This document shows, piece by piece, positions 1 through 5,383 of a stretch of DNA of 6,078 nucleotides (its first letter is position 1; each line of letters starts with the position of its first letter). Where the stretch lies: assembly GCA_029857855.1 (NCBI GenBank), contig JAOUGG010000174.1:1-6078 (forward strand), in the 5' to 3' direction. The notes under the pieces are model-generated. The model searched no databases. It was not told the DNA's origin and saw only the letters and a list, made by a program, of their open reading frames with translations. This DNA comes from Acidimicrobiia bacterium. Lineage in GTDB: Bacteria; Actinomycetota; Acidimicrobiia; Acidimicrobiales; SZUA-35. Both the position numbers and the translations under genes were made by a program.

Positions 1-756
1 CTCGACCAGGACTACGACGTCATCGTCACCGTGGGCTTCGCTCTCGGTGAGGCGACCGGCATCGCAGCTGGCGAAAACCCCGACACCTACTTCGTCGGTG
101 TCGACCAGTTCCAGGGTGAGGCCCAGGCCAACCTGGCCGGTCTCATCTTCCCCGAGGACCAGGCCGGCTTCCTCGCCGGAGCGCTTGCCGGTCTGATGAC
201 CGAGAGCAACACGGTGGCCCAGGTGCTCGGCACCGACCTCGTTCCCCCGGTTGTGGCCTTCAAGGAAGGCTTCGAGGGTGGCGTCGCGTACAGCAACCCT
301 GACGCCGAGGTTATCTCCACCTACCATCCCGGCGGCCTCGACGTGGCCTTCACCGACCCCGCTTGGGGTGCCGACACCGCCCGTCAGGCCATCAACAACG
401 GCGCCGACGTGGTCTTCGGCGCCGGCGGCCAGACCGGCAATGGTGCCCTGCAAGAAGTGGCCAAGGACGGCGGTGCCGCCTTCTGCATCGGTGTCGACAC
501 CGATCAGTGGGAGACCGTGCCCGAGGCCCATCCCTGCCTCGTCACCAGCGCCATGAAACTGATCACGCCCGGCGTGCAGGAGATCGTCAGCCTCTATGTC
601 GACGGACAGGCTCCGACCGGCAACTTCATCGGCGATGTCGGCCTGGCCTCCTACCACGACTTCGACGCTGAGATTCCTCAGGAAGTGAAGGACGCCATCG
701 ACGAGCTGACCCCGCTGGTGCTCGCCGGCGACGTGCCGACCGGATACACCCCCTAA
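1..756 (+). CDS. BMP/PnrA-family nucleoside-binding lipoprotein of an ABC importer (5' partial)
   Basis: This is the extracytoplasmic substrate-binding component of an ABC importer of the BMP (basic membrane protein, Med/PnrA) family, whose characterised members bind purine nucleosides. The frame is open from base 1 and ends at TAA 754-756, leaving 251 visible residues. Family members usually have about 350-400, so the signal peptide, lipobox and first part of lobe 1 lie upstream. Visible family features are DVIVTVGF (visible residues 6-13), FVGVDQ (31-36), the AGFLAGALAGLM helix (55-66), VVAFKEGFEGG (84-94) for lobe 2, VVFGAGGQTGNGAL (137-150) and CIGVDTDQW (162-170), where the Asp residues match the conserved ligand-contact strand. 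VTSAMKLI (181-188) follows the usual 'vltS..K' pattern. Two cysteines, C162 and C179, may form a disulfide (inference). The GTG at 31 is internal, not the start. Permease and ATPase genes follow, supporting the transporter role. The exact ligand cannot be read from sequence. Confidence 0.93.
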   Translation, partial: LDQDYDVIVTVGFALGEATGIAAGENPDTYFVGVDQFQGEAQANLAGLIFPEDQAGFLAGALAGLMTESNTVAQVLGTDLVPPVVAFKEGFEGGVAYSNPDAEVISTYHPGGLDVAFTDPAWGADTARQAINNGADVVFGAGGQTGNGALQEVAKDGGAAFCIGVDTDQWETVPEAHPCLVTSAMKLITPGVQEIVSLYVDGQAPTGNFIGDVGLASYHDFDAEIPQEVKDAIDELTPLVLAGDVPTGYTP

Positions 757-763
757 GGTCGGT

Positions 764-792
764 GTGAACCGGTCGGCCTCCGACCGGTTCAC
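764..792 (+). terminator. Perfect 13-bp hairpin just after the binding-protein gene
   Basis: GTGAACCGGTCGG (764-776) and CCGACCGGTTCAC (780-792) are exact reverse complements separated by the 3-base loop CCT. The stem begins 8 bases after the stop codon. There is no T-run after it, so it may be a U-less terminator of the kind proposed in high-GC bacteria. It could instead be a 3' stabilising hairpin that protects the binding-protein mRNA and lowers readthrough into the permease genes. An operator is less likely because of its position directly after a stop codon. Confidence 0.62.
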
Positions 793-810
793 CATCAATG
801 CTTTCATCGG

Positions 811-849
811 ATTGGTGCCCGAGCTAGGCTTGGGCACCAATTTCGTTTT
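811..849 (+). terminator. Second hairpin with T-rich tail (intrinsic-type terminator)
   Basis: ATTGGTGCCC (811-820) pairs perfectly with GGGCACCAAT (832-841). The stem continues inward through a G-T wobble (821/831) and AGC/GCT (822-824 with 828-830) to a 3-base TAG loop, giving about 14 pairs. It is followed directly by TTCGTTTT (842-849), a T-rich tail typical of an intrinsic terminator. It ends 18 bases before the permease start codon, with no obvious room for a promoter in between, so the permease genes are probably reached by partial readthrough. This would make binding protein exceed membrane components, a common arrangement for ABC importers. Confidence 0.7.
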
Positions 850-855
850 CGGTGT

Positions 856-863
856 GGGGAGAG
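856..863 (+). promoter_or_regulatory. Ribosome binding site that fixes the GTG start of permease 1
   Basis: GGGGAGAG lies with 4 bases between its end and the GTG at 868 (6 bases from the GGAG core at 858-861). It supports GTG 868 rather than the in-frame GTG at 874, and it lies outside the preceding hairpin, so it is not sequestered by it. Confidence 0.7.
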
Positions 864-867
864 ACGT

Positions 868-1944
868 GTGACAGTGCCAAATTGGCGGATGGTGGTGATG
901 CCGCTGCTAGCCGTCGCTTTCGGCTTGATCGTGGGAGCCGTGCTGATCGTCGTCTCTGGCGACAATCCGCTGGTTGCCTATCGGGCCATGCTGGAGGGGT
1001 CGCTCGGCGGCTCCGATGCCATCGGCCGAACCCTCGAGAAGGCCACGCCGCTGGTGCTCGGAGGCCTGGCCGTGGCCTTTGCTTTCAAGGCCGGGCTGTT
1101 CAACATCGGCGGTCAGGGCCAGCTGCTGCTGGGGGCGGCCTTCTCGGCCTGGGTCGGGTTCAACTTCGATCTGCCTGCCGTGATCCACATCCCGGCTGCA
1201 CTCATCGTCGGTGGATTGGCGGCCGCCATCCTGGGCGGGCTGGCCGGTCTGCTGAAAGCCACCAGGGGCGTGCACGAGGTGATCAGCACGATCATGTTGA
1301 ACTTCGTGGCCGCGAACTTCACCGAATGGATGGTGAGCCGCGACGGACCGTGGAAGGATCCCGAGGGAGGTGCCATCGCCCGGACCCCCCTGGTTCAGGA
1401 CAGCGCCGACCTACCCCGAATCGCCGGCCTCCCAACCGGCTTCCTCGTCGCCGTCCTGGCCGCCGTCTCCATCTGGTGGCTGGTCAATCGCTCCACGCTC
1501 GGCTTCGAGGTCAAGACGGTCGGGAGCAACCCCAAGGCCGCCGCCTATGCCGGCATCAGCGTGACCAGGATCATCGTGATCACGATGGGGATCAGCGCCT
1601 TCCTGGCCGGCCTGGGCGGTGCCATTCAAACGCTCGGTGTCAACGGCCGCTTCGAGCCCGGCTTCCAGACCGGTCTCGGGTTCGACGGCATCACCATCGC
1701 TCTGCTGGCTCGAACCAACGCCCTGGCCGTCATCCCGGCCGCCCTGCTCATCGGAGCCATGGATGCCGGATCGACGCTGATGCAGGCTCGAACCAATGTG
1801 GAACCGGAGGTCATCAACGTGATCCAGGCAATGATCCTGTTCTTCGTGGCCGCCCCGTCGGTGGTGCGGTGGATCCTGCAGCTATCCGAAGCTGAGGACG
1901 TCGACACTGGAGTGGATCTGGCCACCGGTTGGGGGACGACATGA
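868..1944 (+). CDS. ABC importer permease 1, BPD_transp_2 family (NupP/YufP-like)
   Basis: This is an inner-membrane permease subunit of a nucleoside-type ABC importer, 358 residues, close to the family's usual 350-370. It has a hydrophobic N-terminal segment (residues about 7-29) and then the hallmark AGLFNIGGQGQLLLGA (75-90), which matches the 'FNIG.eGQ' motif of the BMP-associated branched-chain/sugar-type permeases. Further hydrophobic segments lie at about 62-74, 107-129, 190-206, 233-255, 286-299 and 317-338. GVHEVISTIMLNFVA (134-148) and VGSNPKAAAYAGI (218-230) are the cytoplasmic-side conserved loops, the latter the likely ATPase-coupling region. The C-terminal tail (341-358) is hydrophilic and acidic. 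The GTG start is set by a strong ribosome binding site. The stop overlaps the ATG of the next gene (ATGA, 1941-1944), implying translational coupling. It should pair with permease 2 as a heterodimer. The family assignment is firm; the transported substrate is inferred. Confidence 0.94.
   Translation: MTVPNWRMVVMPLLAVAFGLIVGAVLIVVSGDNPLVAYRAMLEGSLGGSDAIGRTLEKATPLVLGGLAVAFAFKAGLFNIGGQGQLLLGAAFSAWVGFNFDLPAVIHIPAALIVGGLAAAILGGLAGLLKATRGVHEVISTIMLNFVAANFTEWMVSRDGPWKDPEGGAIARTPLVQDSADLPRIAGLPTGFLVAVLAAVSIWWLVNRSTLGFEVKTVGSNPKAAAYAGISVTRIIVITMGISAFLAGLGGAIQTLGVNGRFEPGFQTGLGFDGITIALLARTNALAVIPAALLIGAMDAGSTLMQARTNVEPEVINVIQAMILFFVAAPSVVRWILQLSEAEDVDTGVDLATGWGTT
1931..1936 (+). promoter_or_regulatory. 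Ribosome binding site supporting ATG 1941 for permease 2
   Basis: GGGGGA sits 4 bases before the ATG at 1941, inside the end of the permease 1 gene. An in-frame TTG at 1929 would give four more residues but lies upstream of this site. The ATGA stop/start overlap is the better choice. Confidence 0.55.
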
Positions 1945-2966
1945 CGGCGTCGGCTCCTCCTCTAACCCGGTCGGCGAGCAACCTGAACAGTTATGTGGCC
2001 CGCAACGCCAAGGCGCTTGCCGGCCTCGGGGTCGTGGTGGTGGCCCTCATCGTCGCCTACAGGTGGGATGGCACCCAGACCACAGCGGTCATGGCCCGTA
2101 CGGTCCGGGAGGCAGCACCGCTCATCCTGGCGGCCCTTTGCGGTCTGGTGGGGGAGCGCTCGGGCATCATCAACATCGGCATCGAGGGCCAGTTGCTGCT
2201 CTCGGCCTTCTGCGGTTTCATGGTCGGCTCGTACTCGGGGAGCATCATCCTCGCCGTGGTGGCCGCGCTGGCCGTTGCCGGACTGGCCGGCACGTTCCTT
2301 GCCTGGACCTCGATCCGGTTGCGGATGGACCAGATCATCGCCGGCACCGTGATCAACATCTTCGCCATCGGTGCCACCAGCTTCTTCTACGTGCCCAATC
2401 GCACGATGGCCACGATTCCAACCGTCTCGCTCGGGTTCCTGTCCGACGTGCCGCTCGTCGGCCCGATGCTGTTCGACCATGGCCCGCTGACCTACGCCGC
2501 TCTGGTGGCCGTGGCGGTGGTTCACGTCGCCCTTTTCGAGACTCGCTGGGGGCTGCGCACCAGGGCGGTGGGGGAGCATCCCAGCGCCGCCGACACCGTC
2601 GGGGTCGACATCTTCCGTCTGCGCTATCTGAACCTCACGCTGGCCGGGATGCTGGCCGGGCTGGGCGGTATGGCGCTGATCCAGTCCGCCGGGGTCTTCA
2701 ACCGGGGCATGTCGAACGGCAAGGGCTTCATCGCCCTGGCCGTGATGCTCATCGGTCGCTACCGGCCCACCGGCGTGTTGGCCGCGGCCCTGCTGTTCGG
2801 TTTCTTCAACGCCCTGCAGGCCCAGCTCCAATTCAAGCAAGTGTTCGACATCCCGCCCCAGTTCTTCGGCATGATCCCGTTTGTCCTGACCATCGCGGTG
2901 CTGGCCATCGCCGGTATCTCGGTCCGTCCGCCGGCTGCCGTCGGCAAGCATTACGAGAAGGAGTAG
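1941..2966 (+). CDS. ABC importer permease 2, BPD_transp_2 family (NupQ/YufQ-like)
   Basis: This is the second inner-membrane permease of the same importer, 341 residues from ATG 1941. After a polar N-terminus (1-24) comes a first membrane segment at about 25-40. The conserved GERSGIINIGIEGQLLLSAF (71-90) follows, the same 'NIG.EGQ' hallmark as permease 1 but with the fuller GERSG lead-in typical of the YufQ-type subunit. MDQIIAGTVINIFA (129-142), RAVGEHPSAADTVGVDI (208-224), a cytoplasmic loop likely to touch the ATPase, and GMSNGKGFIALAVMLIGR (256-273) are further family motifs. Hydrophobic stretches at about 102-120, 183-199, 230-249, 276-290 and 309-326 complete a multi-pass protein. The end is basic and polar. 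The two permeases are distant homologues that form a heterodimeric channel in this family. The gene starts inside the stop of permease 1 and ends 3 bases before the ATPase ATG, so all three are almost certainly cotranscribed. Confidence 0.94.
   Translation: MTASAPPLTRSASNLNSYVARNAKALAGLGVVVVALIVAYRWDGTQTTAVMARTVREAAPLILAALCGLVGERSGIINIGIEGQLLLSAFCGFMVGSYSGSIILAVVAALAVAGLAGTFLAWTSIRLRMDQIIAGTVINIFAIGATSFFYVPNRTMATIPTVSLGFLSDVPLVGPMLFDHGPLTYAALVAVAVVHVALFETRWGLRTRAVGEHPSAADTVGVDIFRLRYLNLTLAGMLAGLGGMALIQSAGVFNRGMSNGKGFIALAVMLIGRYRPTGVLAAALLFGFFNALQAQLQFKQVFDIPPQFFGMIPFVLTIAVLAIAGISVRPPAAVGKHYEKE
2958..2963 (+). promoter_or_regulatory. Strong ribosome binding site of the ATPase gene
   Basis: AAGGAG overlaps the last codons of permease 2 and lies 6 bases before ATG 2970. 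It is the best match to the consensus in the window. It supports the full N-terminal extension of the ATPase rather than a start near the first ABC domain. Confidence 0.7.
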
Positions 2967-2969
2967 GCC

Positions 2970-4580
2970 ATGTCCGATCGTGGTGATCCGGTCGACGGCA
3001 CCGGGGTGGGGGCGGCAACCTCCGCCGACCAGTCCGGGTTCGAGCGACCTGGTGAGGTGCCGCTGTTAGAGATGCGAGGGTTGACCAAGCGGTTTCCGGG
3101 GGTGGTGGCCAACGACAAGGTCGACCTCCTTTTGTACGAGGGTGAGATTCTGGGTCTGCTCGGTGAGAACGGTGCCGGCAAGTCGACGCTGGTCAAGATG
3201 CTCTTCGGCATTCACGAGGCCGACGAGGGAACCATCCTGTTCCGGGGTGAGGAGTTGAAACCGTCGGATCCAGGCGATGCCATCGACAAGGGCATCGGCA
3301 TGGTTCACCAGCACTTTCAGCTCGTTCCCCCGTTGACGGTGGCCGAGAACATCGTGCTGGGAGCGGAGACGACGCGCGCCGGTGGCTTCATGAACCGGCG
3401 GGCGGCCGAGGCCCGGGTTCGGGAACTGTCCCGGCAGTACGGACTCGACGTTGACCCGACCGATGTAGTCGGTGATCTGCCGGTCGGCATCCAACAGCGT
3501 GTCGAGATCCTGAAGGCCCTCTATCGAGGAGCCGAGCTGCTGATCCTCGACGAGCCGACCGCTCTGCTGACCCCCCAGGAGACCGATGAGCTCCTGGCCA
3601 TCATGCGTGACCTGGCGGCCGACGGCGTCGGCATCATCTTCATCACCCACAAGCTGCGGGAGATCCTGGCCGTGACCGACCGGGTGACCGTGCTCCGTCG
3701 GGGCAAGTCGGTTGGTCGGACATTGACGGCCGACGCCACCACCGAATCGCTGGCCGAGATGATGGTCGGTCGCTCGGTCGTGCTCAGCGTCGAGAAACCA
3801 CCGCGAGAAGCCGGCGAGGCCGTGTTGTCGGTCAACGACGTGCAGGTTCGCGACGATCGCCGTCAGCTGAAAGTCAAGGGAGCATCCTTCGAGGTGCGCG
3901 CCGGGGAGATCCTCGGTATTGCCGGAGTCGAGGGCAACGGCCAGCGTGAACTGGTTGAGGCCATCACCGGTCTCCGATCGATCGTCAGTGGCAACGTCTC
4001 GATCGATGGGCAGGAAGTTGTCAACAGACCCCGGAAGGTACGCGAGATGGGAACGGCCTACATACCGGAGGATCGTGAGCGTGACGGTCTCGTCGGTCCC
4101 TACTCCATCGCAGACAATCTCGTGCTCACCCACTACTACGAGCCTCCGTTCGCCAACCACGGTGTGCGGGACTTCGAGGAAGTCGACAAGAAGGCCGAGC
4201 TGCTCGTCGAGCGGTTCGACATCCGAACGCCCGACATCCACACGCCGGTCAAATCGCTGTCGGGCGGCAACAAGCAGAAGGTGATCGTGGCCCGGGAACT
4301 GAGCGACGACAACACGTTGGTCGTCGCATCCCAGCCGACCCGCGGTATCGATGTCGGCAGCATCGAGTTCATCCACAGTCAGCTCATCGCCGCCCGCAAT
4401 GAAGGGTTGGCGGTGCTGCTCGTCTCGGCGGAACTCGACGAGATCTTCAGTCTCTCCGACCGCATTGCGGTGATCTACGAGGGCCGCATCGTGGCCCAAC
4501 GTGATCCGGCGGCGACGACCCGGGAGGAGATCGGCCTGCTGATGGCGGGTGGTGAGGTCAGGGAGGATTCAGCCGCCTGA
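2970..4580 (+). CDS. ABC importer ATPase with two nucleotide-binding domains (NupO/YufO-like)
   Basis: This cytoplasmic ATPase of 536 residues powers the importer and carries two fused ABC domains, as usual for the sugar/nucleoside-type family (normally about 500-520). Residues 1-31 are a polar Gly/Asp/Ala-rich extension of unknown role. Domain 1 has Walker A GENGAGKST (65-73), Q-loop HQHFQLVP (113-120), a degenerate signature PVGIQQ (171-176), Walker B LLILDEPTA (190-198) and the switch His in THK (H227). Domain 2 has a Walker A relic GVEGNGQREL (319-328) with no lysine, intact signature LSGGNKQK (430-437) and a Walker B relic VVASQPTRGID (451-461), where the Asp-Glu pair is Ser-Gln. One composite site (Walker A1/B1 plus signature 2) is therefore complete and the other is dead, the asymmetry expected in this family. 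Codon 33 (3066-3068) is the only TTA codon I found in the genes. It follows permease 2 by 3 bases. Confidence 0.95.
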   Translation: MSDRGDPVDGTGVGAATSADQSGFERPGEVPLLEMRGLTKRFPGVVANDKVDLLLYEGEILGLLGENGAGKSTLVKMLFGIHEADEGTILFRGEELKPSDPGDAIDKGIGMVHQHFQLVPPLTVAENIVLGAETTRAGGFMNRRAAEARVRELSRQYGLDVDPTDVVGDLPVGIQQRVEILKALYRGAELLILDEPTALLTPQETDELLAIMRDLAADGVGIIFITHKLREILAVTDRVTVLRRGKSVGRTLTADATTESLAEMMVGRSVVLSVEKPPREAGEAVLSVNDVQVRDDRRQLKVKGASFEVRAGEILGIAGVEGNGQRELVEAITGLRSIVSGNVSIDGQEVVNRPRKVREMGTAYIPEDRERDGLVGPYSIADNLVLTHYYEPPFANHGVRDFEEVDKKAELLVERFDIRTPDIHTPVKSLSGGNKQKVIVARELSDDNTLVVASQPTRGIDVGSIEFIHSQLIAARNEGLAVLLVSAELDEIFSLSDRIAVIYEGRIVAQRDPAATTREEIGLLMAGGEVREDSAA

Positions 4581-4604
4581 CCGGCATCCCGCATGGCTTA
4601 CACT
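4577..4604 (+). promoter_or_regulatory. Probable promoter for the phosphorylase/deaminase pair (leaderless start)
   Basis: CTGACC (4577-4582; 4 of 6 match to TTGACA) and TACACT (4599-4604; fits TAnnnT) are separated by 16 bases. The -35 element overlaps the ATPase stop codon. Only 8 bases separate the -10 element from ATG 4613, so transcription would begin at or within a base or two of the start codon. There is no convincing ribosome binding site before this ATG, consistent with a leaderless mRNA, which is common in actinobacteria. Readthrough from the ATPase gene is also possible, since no hairpin separates the genes. Confidence 0.55.
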
Positions 4605-4612
4605 GAGCGACC

Positions 4613-5383
4613 ATGTTCGGTCTGATTACCGGTAGCGGCCTCTACGACGTCCCCGGCCTCGTCGATCGACAGGTCGACGAGATCGCGACGCCCTACGGTC
4701 CGCCGGTCCTGCTCACGACGGGCCGCCTCGGTGGGATCGAGGTCTGTTTCATCCCCCGACACGGCTCCGATCATTCCGTCCCCCCGAACGCCATCAACTA
4801 CCGGGCCAACATCGCAGCGCTCCACCAGGCGGGGGCGACGGCGGTGCTGGCCACGGCGGTGGTCGGATCGATCGAACCGGCGTGGGGTGAGGGCACGATG
4901 GCTGTGCTGTCCGACGTGATCAACTTCACGTCGGGACGGCCGGACACCTTCTTCGACGGGACGGCCCCGGCACCGATTCCGGTCGCGTCGCCGGTGGTGC
5001 ACACCGACATGTCGGACCCGTACCATCCGGCCCTCAGACAGGCGATCCTGACCGCAGCCGCCGAGCTCGGAATCCACGTCGAACCGGAAGCCGTGTACTG
5101 CTGCACCAACGGCCCTCGATTCGAAACGAAGGCCGAGATCGCCATGATGGGTCGTCTGGGTGGGCAGGTCGTCGGGATGACCGGCTACCCCGAGGTGGCC
5201 CTGGCCGTCGAGGTCGGCCTGCCCTACGCCTCGATCGCTCTGGTTTCGAACCACGCGGCCGGCGTCAGCCCGGCGACGGTGTCGGTCTCCGACATCATCG
5301 AGGCCCTCGATCGGAGGGCGCCCGCGGTGTTCAGCCTCGTCACCCGCACACTCGAGGTGTACGAGCGGGAGCGGAGCCGGTGA
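4613..5383 (+). CDS. MTAP/PNP-family purine nucleoside phosphorylase, probably methylthioinosine-type (6-oxopurine)
   Basis: A cytosolic trimeric-type nucleoside phosphorylase of 256 residues, the size of MTAP/MTIP enzymes and shorter than typical PNP. It would cleave a purine nucleoside with phosphate into free base and (methylthio)ribose-1-phosphate. The phosphate loop is TGSGL (6-10); RHG (49-51) with H54, NYRAN (62-66) and VVGSIEPAWGEG (83-94) are family motifs. GPRFETKAE (167-175) and GMTGYPEVALA (188-198) shape the base and ribose pocket, M189 probably contacting ribose. Two residues decide the base: E171 sits where human PNP has its N1-binding Glu, and N213 in LVSNHAAG (210-217) where PNP has Asn, while adenine-specific MTAP has Ser and an Asp-x-Asp pair. 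This favours hypoxanthine/guanine nucleosides, and the stretch resembles Pseudomonas MTI phosphorylase. Residue equivalences come from memory of the families, not a computed alignment. Automated annotation may well call it mtnP. The deaminase gene overlaps its stop by 4 bases. Confidence 0.9.
   Translation: MFGLITGSGLYDVPGLVDRQVDEIATPYGPPVLLTTGRLGGIEVCFIPRHGSDHSVPPNAINYRANIAALHQAGATAVLATAVVGSIEPAWGEGTMAVLSDVINFTSGRPDTFFDGTAPAPIPVASPVVHTDMSDPYHPALRQAILTAAAELGIHVEPEAVYCCTNGPRFETKAEIAMMGRLGGQVVGMTGYPEVALAVEVGLPYASIALVSNHAAGVSPATVSVSDIIEALDRRAPAVFSLVTRTLEVYERERSR
5366..5376 (+). promoter_or_regulatory. Ribosome binding site for the GTG start of the amidohydrolase
   Basis: CGGGAG (5366-5371) is followed by GGAG (5373-5376), at 8 and 3 bases from the GTG at 5380. 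Together with the GTGA overlap this supports translational coupling to the phosphorylase and makes GTG 5380 the likely start. The next in-frame ATG (5425) would remove the first 15 residues, including a normal first beta-strand. Confidence 0.5.

Noticed and set aside
31..33. GTG as the start of the binding-protein gene.
   Set aside because: The frame is open from base 1, and the preceding codons (DYDVIVT) continue a conserved BMP-family strand, so the gene begins upstream of the window.
314..329. Degenerate Walker motifs in ATPase domain 2 as evidence of a broken gene (considered for 3924-4352; the coordinates given here are nominal).
   Set aside because: Loss of the Walker A lysine and the Asp-Glu pair in the second domain is usual in this family, while the domain 2 signature LSGGN is intact, so the protein is expected to be functional.
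825..830. TAGGCT as a -10 promoter element for the permease genes.
   Set aside because: It fits TAnnnT, but the sequence at the proper upstream distance (TTTCAT) is not -35-like, and it lies in the loop and inner stem of hairpin 2, which explains it better.
852..1895. A 347-codon + strand frame overlapping permease 1.
   Set aside because: Arg/Gly/His-rich translation with no membrane character; the frame from 868 has the permease hallmarks and the ribosome binding site.
1962..2951. A 329-codon open frame on the - strand opposite permease 2.
   Set aside because: Low-complexity His/Gly/Asp/Arg translation without hydrophobic segments or motifs; a GC-driven shadow of the permease gene.
3066..4499. 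A 477-codon open frame on the - strand opposite the ATPase gene.
   Set aside because: Its translation has no recognisable motif and is full of Asp, His, Arg and Gln, as expected from the antisense of a high-GC gene. The + strand ATPase has every family motif.
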